From contig JAACJM010000202.1 of assembly GCA_013368315.1 (NCBI GenBank), forward strand, positions 1-64,000: DNA of 64,000 nucleotides. The letters run 5' to 3'. The stretch comes from Tetrapyrgos nigripes. Taxonomy: Eukaryota > Basidiomycota > Agaricomycetes > Agaricales > Campanellaceae. The notes beneath the pieces are model-generated. The model had not been told where the DNA came from and ran no database searches. It saw nothing but the letters and a program-made list of their open reading frames with translations. Shown here piece after piece: positions 56,035 to 64,000 of the stretch. Position 1 is the first letter of the stretch, and the number at the start of each line of letters is the position of its first letter. A program made the position numbers and the translations under genes.

Positions 56035-58242
56035 TCAACTAGTATAAAATTGAAGTCCTAGTTGTGATCTAAACTTTTCGAATTTTTGTCTGCCAAGATT
56101 CTTTGTAAACATATCAGCAGGATTATCGCTTCCTTCTATGAACTTTATTGTTACGTTCTCGTTTGCTACATGTTCACAGATAAAGTGATACTTGACAGCA
56201 ATGTGTTTTGAACGTCGTTCTGTAACAGGATTGGATGCAATAAATATAGATCCTTGATTGTCCCCATAGATATCGATAGCTTTCATCTCGATGTTAAGTT
56301 CTTTTAAGAGAGCTTTTATCCAGATGACTTGACGACTACAGTCGCTAAGTGCCATGTACTCAGCTTTGGTAGAGCTTAACGCAGTTGTGGTTTGAGCTCT
56401 GGAGGCCCAGTAGAAAGTTCCACGGGCCAATGTTAGGAAGAAGCCAGTATGTGATCGATGATCATTTGGGTCTGATGCCCAATCAGAGTCTGTGTATGCA
56501 GCGAGACCAGTTCCTAATGGATCTGATTCAGTGATCTTTTTCTTGGATCCGTCATACACTAATGCATAGTGTCGAGTACCAAGGAGGTAACAGCAAATCC
56601 AGAGAGCTTTAGCTAGATGATCATCTGAAGGGTTTGCAGCGTGCTGTGCCATTTTAGTAACGGCGAAGGCGATGTCAGGACGTGTTCCTAACATGATGTA
56701 AAGAAGAGACCCAATGACAGTTTGATATTTCTGTTGAAGGACTGGGTCGACTGGGGCTTTGTTTTTTATAGGATAATATCCTGCAGGTAATGGAGTAGCA
56801 GAAGCTTTCGCGTTTTGCATACCACATCGTTCTAGTACCTTTTCAAGGTAGGCGCATTGATCAAGATAAATCTTGCTGCCTTTCCTGACGATGTTCATCC
56901 TAAGAAATTCTTTGGCATCGCCAAGATCCCTGCATTCCCATTTCTTCATAAATTTCGCCTTCAGTTTGAGCACTAATTGCTTGTCTGCTCCACAAAATAG
57001 GGCATCATCAACGTAGACAACGGCAATGACAATGTAACCGTTTTGATTATATACGAAGATTCCGGCATCAGAGTTGATTCGCTTGAAACCAAGTTCTGCC
57101 ATGGACTTGTCGAGACCTTTCCACCAAGCAAGACCGGCTTGCTTAAGTCCATATAGAGCATGAAGTAGCCGAATGACTTTGTGTTCTTTTCCAGGTTCTA
57201 TAAAACCTTCCGGTTGTTCCATATAGATCTCTTCTTCAAGTATGCCATAAAGATAGGCACTACGAACATCGACACCTGAGATGTGCCAATTATTGAGGGC
57301 TGCCAATATGAAGACTAGGCGCACCGTCTCGAAGTGAACAACTGGAGAGAAGACTTGATCGAAGTCTAGACCTTCAATCTGTGAGAAACCTTTAGCGACG
57401 AGTCTCGCCTTCTTACGACCATCAGTTTTGATGTCGAAGACCCATCGGTTTTTTATGACTTTCCTATTCTCAGGACGATCCACGAGTTGGAAAGTTCCGC
57501 GCCTGCGAAGTACCTCTAATTCTTCACGGCAAGCGATTTTCCATTCCTCTTGCTCTCTATCTGGTAAGAGCGATATTTCTCGGAGTGTCCATTCGCGGGG
57601 AGATTTAGAGTCAATTGCATTATTAAGCAAGAGATTTATCATCTGTACTCCCCCTTCCCGGCATAGTTGTGCTTGATCTTCTAAAAGATTGTTTCCATCT
57701 GTATTAGATGCAGAATTCTCATTGTCTGATGTGGACGAACGTGGCCTGAGACCTTCATCAGCGTCTCCTGAGTCACTTTGTCCTGTGGAACTAGGACCGG
57801 GATCCTGTGGTTCTGTGGCTGCAGTCCCGTGTGGCTGGTTTAGCTCTTGCCATGCCTCACATTCTCTTGCGGCTCTATCAGTGTCACGTTTATCAGCTGC
57901 GACCTGTTTATCTGCATCGCGTGCACGCATGCCAGGGGGCCGAGTGCTCCCCTGTCTCCAGGCTTGATTAGAGTCTGGTACAAATGTTTTCGGTGCTCTC
58001 CTTTCACATTGAGGTCATCTAGGTGTAGGAGGCGGATTCAGTGATTGCCTTGGTCGCCTCGGAGGTGTCTGTGGAAGCTGAGGTGGTGTATCAGGTTCTG
58101 ATTCAGATCTCGGGGGCGGCGTTTCCGGTGGCGATCTCCGCGGACTCTGTTTGTCAGCATTGTCATGCCGAACATCAGGTCTCCTTTTGGAAGGTGCGTT
58201 GGGTGGTATGTAAAAATGCTCGTCTTCATCTTCGCCGAACAT
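56035..58242 (-). pseudogene. Copia-1 reverse transcriptase-RNase H
   Basis: Copia-type RT and RNase H. One frame from 58242 to the stop at 56035-56037, interrupted only by TGA at 58015-58017 where the context suggests Arg CGA. N-terminal linker EDEDEHFYIPPNAPSKRR, then Copia RT marks: WKIACREELEVL, NRWVFDIKTDG, KARLVAKGFSQ, FSPVVHFETVR, VDVRSAYLYG, LHALYGLKQAGLAWW and the catalytic YVDDALF (about 57010). RNase H has AYTDSDWASD, ALSSTKAEYMALS and DNQGSIFIAS, ending PADMFTKNLGRQKF. From the Met at 57930 the frame is fully open (631 codons). There is no integrase or protease upstream of it. Confidence 0.9.
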
Positions 58243-58286
58243 TTGAGGAACATCCTCATTAGGATCATTTGGAACGTCTTTCGACG

Positions 58287-60184
58287 TTATAGGGAGTCAG
58301 CATCCCCATCGGCATCCGAGTTGGAAGCATGCGGGGACGTGGAGATTTCCTTGAATAAGGGGGTAACCGACCGCGCTTGGCTCCACCCCGATGAATTGGA
58401 GGTGCTCATCAGGTCGAGGTCCCTGTCGAGGTCCTCGAGACCATCGTTGTACTCCCTGTCAAACTCCCCCGAATACCACCTTTGAGTCATCTCGTCGTTG
58501 ACCATCTGAAGACGCTCCTTGAGCGTTCTGGGGTTGGGGTTGACGTTCTCCTTGTCGGAATCCCCCATGTCGACGAGACCAGCCTCCCACATTCTGAGGC
58601 GCTTGGTTGACTCCTCCTTTTCCCTTTGGAACTCCTCCGAGTCCATACTCCCCATGTTGGAAATGAGGCTGTCTGACAGCCTGTCGTCCTCCTCGGCCAT
58701 TTCGGCGGCGTTGTCCGTTCCCACGCATTTGTCCTGCATCCACCCGAAGTTGTTCCACGCCTCCTGTTGTTGTGGAGTGCCCCAATTGGCGGCACCCCAA
58801 CTGTCGGAGACAGGTTTGTTATCGTGGATGGCGAACCAGTGGTCGTCATCGTGAGCGGGGTTGGATTCAGTGTCAGAGAAGGTGTGACCTTCAGGATAGG
58901 GGGCGACAAGATTTTGCCAATAAAATTGTTCCATGAAAGAACGACCATTGGAAATGATAGAGGGACAAGGGAGAGAGGTGGAGGCTTTGGAATCAGACAT
59001 GTGTGCTAGTTCAAGGTCTTTGAGGAGCTCACCAGTTGGCTTAATCCCATTATCACGAGCGGTTTTAAAGGCATTCTGGACAGATGAGAAAAATCCGTCA
59101 AAAGGCTTTACTGACTCGCTAAAGAATGGTTTACGCACATCTTTGGTAGAGGGCTCTGTGACCGTGATGGTCAGAGTTTCCTTGAAGAACTTCGCCGCAT
59201 GTATGACATGTGAGTGTCCTAACTTAATAGGACCCATGCTCTGGGCTTGTTGCTTCTGGCGTGTTTGTTCACCAGCGCGTTTTCCGCGGCCTCGCCAGTT
59301 GCCACGTCCTCGGCTTTTGCCTCTCCAAGCACTGCTGCCGCCTTTATGGTGCTGCTGCTGCTGTTCCTCAAAGACAGGAGGTTTGCCTTTGCATTTGATC
59401 GCCGTGATTTTGGTGGCGTTAGCGGATTGAGATTTCTTTCCACCACGAGCCTCCCAGGTGTTAACGACATGAGTTCGGAGACTATCGAGCGTCTCATGCT
59501 CAAAGTCGTCGACATCGTCCTGAGTGATTCTGGCAATGATGTAGGCATAGATGTCAGGAGGGAGTTTGTTGATAACGATCATGTATGGAGATACATTGGG
59601 ATCTCAGTGTTAGCACCTGCATTAGTGATACGAGTCAGGTACATTTTGATGAGATCAATGGCTTGACCGGGATGAGCGTTACATGGGATCTCAACGTTCA
59701 TAGCCCATTTGAAGTTCTGGAAGATTTCAGCAGCTCCAGGCGTACCATAGAGATTTTTGAGAGTGTCCCACATAACTCTAGTGGTGGTGATATTTTCGAT
59801 TTTGGCACCAATAGCTTGAGCGACACGGAGTTTGATGACACCCATAGCTTTGTCGTTATCCTTTTCCCAGTCAGCGACGCTACTGCTAGCAGCAGCAATG
59901 AAGTGAGGGGAAGGACTACCAGCGTCAGATCCTTCGTCATCTGTGGCGGCGCCAGCAGCAGCAGCTGCAGCAGTAGTGCCGCCAGTGGTTCCAGCAGGAG
60001 CTGCTGGAGGAGCTGTTACTGGAGATGTGGATCCGATGATCTGGATTTCTCCAGGTTTGAGGGTATTGAGGACATAGGCGATGCCCTGAGATTGAAGCCA
60101 AGATCTGGACTTGCTGGCCCAAAGGGTATAGTTTGGTCCAGTGAGTTCTGGAACAGTGGACATAAAGCTTGATCCGGAAGACAT
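58287..60184 (-). pseudogene. Copia-1 gag in two overlapping frames
   Basis: First frame 60184-59579 (MSSGSSFMSTVPELTGPNYT, a Copia gag start with NYTLWASKSRSWL), Ala/Thr-rich insert, and VMWDTLKNLYGTPG. It ends TGA overlapping the ATG of a second frame (59582-58287) that continues the gag fold (VINKLPPDIYAYIIARI). A single-base shift joins them, either programmed or a mutation. The second frame is rich in Gln/His/Gly/Arg (RGKSRGRGNWRGRGK) but lacks a CCHC knuckle, then has a long acidic tail to DGDADSL-stop at the deletion junction. Confidence 0.8.
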
Positions 60185-60497
60185 TTCAAATGTGATCTGG
60201 GGATATAATCAAACTGTCAGCATAACATCCTATATGCAAGATAAGCGGCAGCGTTAAGGACGCGCCATAAAAATAAATGAAAAGCTGCGGCTAGTGCGCT
60301 TATGACAGTGATTATCCCCGGTGTGCATTTTACCAGCTTGCAGCCATGTAGGGGCTACTGAGCACATACAGCAGCCATGAAGGCGCATGTAAAGAACTTC
60401 TGCCACAAAGGGCAATGTTTCAAGCAGCCGCAGGGGCGCTACCAGGTATTACACAGTCTAGGACTTGCTGCCAGTGATGGCGCGATGTCCAGGGCTT

Positions 60498-60512
60498 GCG
60501 GGGCCCATAACC
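60498..60512 (-). promoter_or_regulatory. Copia-type PBS matching the initiator tRNA anticodon arm
   Basis: Directly after the 5' LTR the minus strand reads GGTTATGGGCCCCGC; on the plus strand GGGCCCATAACC resembles the anticodon loop (CAT) and stem of initiator methionine tRNA. Drosophila copia uses the same half-tRNA priming. Confidence 0.7.
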
Positions 60513-60796
60513 TGTTGAGCAGGCTATGTTCTATATACGTAGCGGCAACTGCATACTTACCTGGGGATGTAGAAGTGCTTGTTAGAGCGGTTTGTTAGAG
60601 GTTAAGAGCGATGAGTGTTAAGGGAAATCCTTATTATTGTAGGGCAATCTACAAGCCCTTATATACTGTTCTAGATAGTACATGTGACTACTTATCTAAG
60701 AACTTACTGATGTAAGTAAGCGTAACTAACTAGATTACTATCTAATCTACATCTAATCTAATGTTGATGGCTGCTTACTAATTCGCCAATTCAACA
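60513..60796 (-). repeat. 5' LTR of Copia-1
   Basis: 284 bp, uninterrupted, TGTTGAGCAGG...CAATTCAACA on the plus strand. Followed by the ATTGC target repeat. Confidence 0.93.
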
Positions 60797-60801
60797 ATTG
60801 C

Positions 60802-62775
60802 CAGTGTGTACTCACAGGTCCTTTTCTATTGTGGACTAGGCCTCTTTCAATTCCATCTTGACTGTCTAGCAAGCCTTGATGGAGGTAGACAAAGTGTTAC
60901 CTTTCACACTGTTCAACAAGAACAATGGCAGAATAATACAAGTTTTGTCAAAGTTCACCCATGGGCAACTGCTCAGCTATGTCGCAACTGCCAGGTAAGA
61001 CCTTTATTTAATGAAGTTTGATGAACCACTAATTCATTTTGATACTAGATTCCTGATTATGCAAAAAAGAAAGATGCAGTGAAAGGTCTAGCCTTCTGTC
61101 AATCTCCTACTGGTGACTGTGTACCTGTGCCAGCTGCTAAGTTATTCAATGACCTGGAAGTCAGAGGGCCATTGTATTGTGCTATCTGAGGCAAGGAGCT
61201 TGTTCTTGGGGTGAATGAGGTAAGTCTCACAGTGGCATATATATGTGCATAAACTGTAAACAATTTACAGTACATCGTTCAGGTTCATCTGGCTATGGAA
61301 GGCCATCTTTTCTGGATTCTCATTTCGCAATTCAGAGCAATCACCCAGCCTGGCTCAATTGTATGACGGGAGCAAAGTCATTTGCTTATAGGGTCCCACA
61401 TGAATATGTGCACAGTGCTGTTGGTAAACCAGTGGTCTCTATTCAGGCTTCCTTTTCTTGGCCAGACTGGACACTGATCATATGTGATCATAATGTTCAA
61501 GCTGCATTTCATATTATGAAGCTGTCTAGAAACACTGTGCCAGAGGATTTCAAGCCTGGCTCAACAGTGAGTATTTCTAGACTATTAAACATCCAGAACT
61601 TGAATCTAATATTTATCTGTCAAGATCTGGAACTCTCTGTAGAGCTCTAGCCATGGCCCCATTCCAATTGGAGTTGAGAAGCCACTTTATAAGGCAAACC
61701 TCAATCATTTTCGACAGCGGACACTCAGTGAGGGACAAAAGCACCCGGAAAAGAAATTCAAGCGATCTGTCTACGAGGTCATTAAAACTAATGCATTCTA
61801 CTTCAATGGGCTGGGTGCTCAAGAGGGCTGTGATGTTCTGGCGCGCAGCCATATTCATCTGTTCACACCAGTATATATTGTTTGCCTAAATGACGACTTA
61901 TGGGGAAGATTTACAGAGGGAATTTATGGTCACTTCCAAGACAGATACGACTTCTTTACTGGCCCTCTGAATCACTCCCTTCCTTATGTCTCATCTCCTC
62001 TCGCTTTCCGATTCAATTGCAAAGCACACAAAACCTTTGTCTCAAAATGGGTGTATTGCCACAGGCGAGCGAATGTCAGAGTTGATCAGGAGTGGATAGA
62101 CACTGCTCATAGGTTGGACTTGTTTAACGGAAAAGCTCGCATCAACTCAGAGGGCATGGCTACAGGTGAGCCACCAGATTTTTTTTTTACATTTTTCTAA
62201 ATAGCTCTCTACCTCTGCTCAGTGAGACAGACACAAGTGAAGGCTGATAATACACCTGGCTATCATCTTCCTGCTCCATCTCAGCAACTTCGACATGGCA
62301 CCCTGATGGTTCAGAACTATGTGATTGTATGTGCAGATGGTTCCAAATGCTATTCACCATTTACGGCTGCATTGGATCCAGATTGGCCTCAAATTAAAGT
62401 AAGTGACATCCTTGGCCATATCATTTGTGACAGTGATGTTCATTATGTGGCATAATCCAGATGCAAGATGATGTCAAGCACGAACTCAATCATACGACTC
62501 TCGGTCCCTATTCCTTCATGGACTTCATGATGGCTAGCTGGTCTGAAAAGCATATCAAAGACTCTGCTACAGAACTCACTGCTCATTCTCATTTGACAAT
62601 GGGACCAGGCAGACGCCGTCGTATAATTGCAGGACGTCTGCAATTGAGTAGGCCCACTAAGCTGAAAGTATGTGGAGTTACTAGAAGACTTATTCTTCTT
62701 TGTTTTACTGAGTTGTGCTACCAGGTACACTCCCAAGTTCAGATCAAAAAAGCAGCCAAAGCTCTCATGAAATGA
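60802..62775 (+). pseudogene. Unrecognised GX gene, main part
   Basis: A multi-exon plus-strand gene with GT-AG introns of 50-60 bp. Segments in order: VLFYCGLGLFQFHLDCLASL and HPWATAQLCRNCQ (to 60992), IPDYAKKKDAVKGLAFCQ (about 61050), GPLYCAI-stop-GKELVLGVNE (about 61170), GYGRPSFLDSHFAIQ to SRNTVPEDFKPGS (61290-61567), HGPIPIGVEKPLYKANL to GMATG (61655-62166), TPGYHLPAPSQQLRHG to DWPQIK (62250-62398), and LGPYSFMDFMMASW to AAKALMK-stop (62773-62775). The TGA at about 61188 falls where a CxxC pair (CAIC) would be expected. No known family recognised; the CRNC and CAI(C) pairs hint at zinc binding in the N-terminal part. A stop and frame changes make it a pseudogene or a gene I have mis-spliced. 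Confidence 0.5.
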
Positions 62776-62946
62776 GATCCTCACACTTCCTCTCTGTGTG
62801 TGTCAGACATCGGTCAACGGTTGTATGTAATTTGTATCATTGTCTACTTCATATTGTACAGTTGTTGTTGAAAGGAAATGGAAAATATTACTTTGATAAT
62901 ATCCCTACAGAGTGTCCTGGGTCCTGCTTCGCTTATCACTTGATTG
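62776..62946. other. Right sub-terminal region of GX
   Basis: No gene seen. AT-rich; leads into the terminal inverted repeat. The 15 bp inside the TIR (TCACTTGATTG) weakly mirror the left end. Confidence 0.5.
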
Positions 62947-62972
62947 AGAGCATGTAGCTCCGGCTTTCCATA
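62947..62972 (-). repeat. Right terminal inverted repeat of GX
   Basis: 26 bp perfectly complementary to 38698-38723; followed directly by TATTTC (62973-62978). Confidence 0.9.
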
Positions 62973-64000
62973 TATTTCGCTCTCTTTCCATTAACATACA
63001 CACTCTTCTCCTCCACAAAATACTTGACAACATCCAACCTTACCATATATGCTGCTGCTGACAATGCAAACCCATATTCCCCTCCCTCTGCATTAACATC
63101 TGCCCCCTTCTCCACAAGATACTTGACAATATCCAACTCTCCCTGGTATGCAGCTACTTGCAATGCAAACCCATATCTCCCTCCCTCTGCATTAACATCT
63201 GCCCCCTTCTCCACAAGATACTTGACAATATCCAACTCTCCCCGATATGCAGCTGCTTGCAATGCAAACCCAAATTCCCCTCCCTCTGCATTAACATCTG
63301 CCCCCTTCTCCACAAGATACTTAGCAATATCCAAATGTCCCCAAACTGCTGCTGCTTGCAATGCAAACCTATATTCTCCTCCCTCTGCATTAACACCTGC
63401 CCCCTTCTCCACAAGATACTTGACAATATCCACCCTATCTGCTGCTGCTTGCAATGCAAACCCATATGTCCCTCCCTTTGCATTAACATCTGCCCCCTTC
63501 TCCACAAGATACTTGACAATATCCAAATGTCCCCTAAATGCTGCTGCTTGCAATGCAAACCCATATTGCCCTCCCTCGGCATTAACATCTGCCCCCTTCT
63601 CCACAAGATACTTGACAATATCCAACTCTCCCCGGTATGCAGCTGCTTGCAATGCAAACCCATATCTCCCTCCCTTTGCATTAACATCTGCCCCCTTCTC
63701 CACAAGATACTTGACAATATCCAAATGCCCCTGTTGTGCTGCTGCTGCTTGCAATGCAAACCCATGATCCCCTCCCTCTGCATTAACATCAGCCCCATCT
63801 TCAACCAAGACCTTGACTATATGGAAGTATCCATTTTTAGCTGCATCATGAAGTGCATATCCTGGTTCTTGAGGAGGAAAGCGAGAAATCTCCTTAGCCT
63901 TTCTCCAGAGGCTGTAGAGTGATGAACAGAGTTTGTGATTATCTGTTTCATCCCTCCTCCTCAGTGTATCCCATATGAAGGCTTGAATGGAATTCCAGTC
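62973..64000 (-). pseudogene. Ankyrin gene 2 (DUF6535-ankyrin type), interrupted by GX, 5' end outside the window
   Basis: Paralogue of the gene at 7991-11233. Minus strand, open from 64000 down: WNSIQAFIWDTLRRRDETDNHK, LWRKAKEISRFPPQEPGYALHDAAKNG-like linker, then eight 33-residue ankyrin units (YGFALQAAA..LDIVKYLVEKGADVNA). One unit is shortened near 63430 (DRVDIVKYLVEKGAGVNA). At 62973 the gene runs into the GX inverted repeat, which adds MESRSYMLSIK and a chance stop at 62936-62938. Its genuine last codons are at 38610-38697. The upstream DUF6535 part lies beyond 64000. The insertion costs only the last 29 residues, so a truncated protein could still be made. Confidence 0.88.

Larger units (their letters stand above)
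55364..60796 (-). mobile_element. Copia-1: Ty1/Copia element lacking protease and integrase
   Basis: 5,433 bp, flanked by the 5-bp duplication ATTGC (55359-55363, 60797-60801). LTRs of 284 bp (right 60513-60796; left 55364-55889 including a 242-bp insertion) begin TGTTGAGCAGG and end AATTCAACA. They differ at only two positions, both CpG transitions in the left copy. On the minus strand: PBS, gag in two overlapping frames, then directly RT-RNase H, polypurine tract (AAGGGGGAG, 55890-55898). The protease-integrase interval is missing at about 58290, so the copy was moved by a helper or decayed after insertion. It sits in the unrecognised GX gene. Confidence 0.93.
38698..62972. mobile_element. 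GX: 24.3-kb TIR element carrying kinase, integrase-like and zinc-finger genes
   Basis: Ends are 26-bp perfect inverted repeats (38698-38723 and 62947-62972, starting TATGGAAAGCCGGAGC) with weaker similarity for about 15 bp more. Flanks carry the 6-bp direct repeat TATTTC (38692-38697, 62973-62978). It interrupts ankyrin gene 2; joining the flanks with one TATTTC restores an open frame whose C-terminus matches ankyrin gene 1. Later insertions inside GX are Ty3-C, Copia-1 and a hAT MITE; without them GX is about 10.46 kb. The rve-like gene at 50.5-53.1 kb is the only recombinase candidate not belonging to a nested element. I cannot assign a known superfamily. Confidence 0.85.

Noticed and set aside
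38698..62972. GX as a Starship-like element
   Set aside because: No tyrosine recombinase (DUF3435) gene is seen, Starships lack such TIRs, and they are known from ascomycetes.
38692..62978. Simple inversion between 38.7 and 62.97 kb as explanation of the opposed repeats
   Set aside because: An inversion would not give a TATTTC direct repeat outside inverted repeats, and the flanks alone rebuild one continuous ankyrin gene.
1..64000. tRNA, rRNA or CRISPR features
   Set aside because: Scanned for tRNA arms and regular spacer arrays; only retroelement primer sites resemble tRNA parts. None reported.

Overview
The window is nuclear DNA of a mushroom-forming basidiomycete (Agaricomycetes). The evidence is genes split by many 49-63 bp GT-AG introns, a DUF6535 membrane domain joined to ankyrin repeats, an alpha-kinase with an HxCN-type zinc tail, and a fungal-type rve-like integrase gene. 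Most of the 64 kb is nested transposable elements. I name them Ty3-A, Ty3-B, Ty3-C, hAT-1, hAT-2, Copia-1 and GX.

Layout. 136-6179: Ty3-A, a decayed minus-strand chromovirus split by a solo LTR (2108-2626). 6.2-7.1 kb: remnant of an older hAT transposase. 7991-11233: an apparently intact 8-exon DUF6535-ankyrin gene. 11.2-23.9 kb: degenerate duplicated DNA holding a short repeat with a hAT-type MITE inside it, and an intact hAT (hAT-1, 17814-21868). 23935-34849: Ty3-B, a tRNA-primed Ty3 element with broken ORFs, hit by a MITE in its integrase and by a near-identical inverted hAT (hAT-2, 30703-34783) in its 3' LTR. 34.85-38.6 kb: degenerate tandem segments and the 3' end of a second ankyrin gene.

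The main result is 38698-62972 (GX). This 24,275-bp block begins and ends with a 26-bp perfect terminal inverted repeat, is flanked by TATTTC direct repeats, and sits inside the second ankyrin gene. Dropping it (with one TATTTC) rejoins the ankyrin reading frame exactly, ending like the intact paralogue. After subtracting later insertions (Ty3-C 7.8 kb, Copia-1 5.4 kb, a 600-bp MITE) GX is about 10.5 kb. It carries an alpha-kinase gene, an rve-like DDE integrase pseudogene, a small 3-exon zinc-finger (RING-like) gene, an unrecognised multi-exon gene, and a 6-unit exon-intron tandem array. It looks like a large TIR transposon that moves or moved a kinase gene.

Three reverse-transcription priming modes occur side by side: self-priming (Ty3-A, Ty3-C), full tRNA 3' end (Ty3-B) and initiator-tRNA anticodon arm (Copia-1). 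Ty3-A and Ty3-C both place a -1 frameshift heptamer (GGGTTTT or GGATTTT) directly before the gag stop codon. Nearly all differences between element copies are C-to-T or G-to-A changes at CpG, and several in-frame TGA stops sit where an Arg CGA is expected, which suggests decay driven by cytosine methylation.
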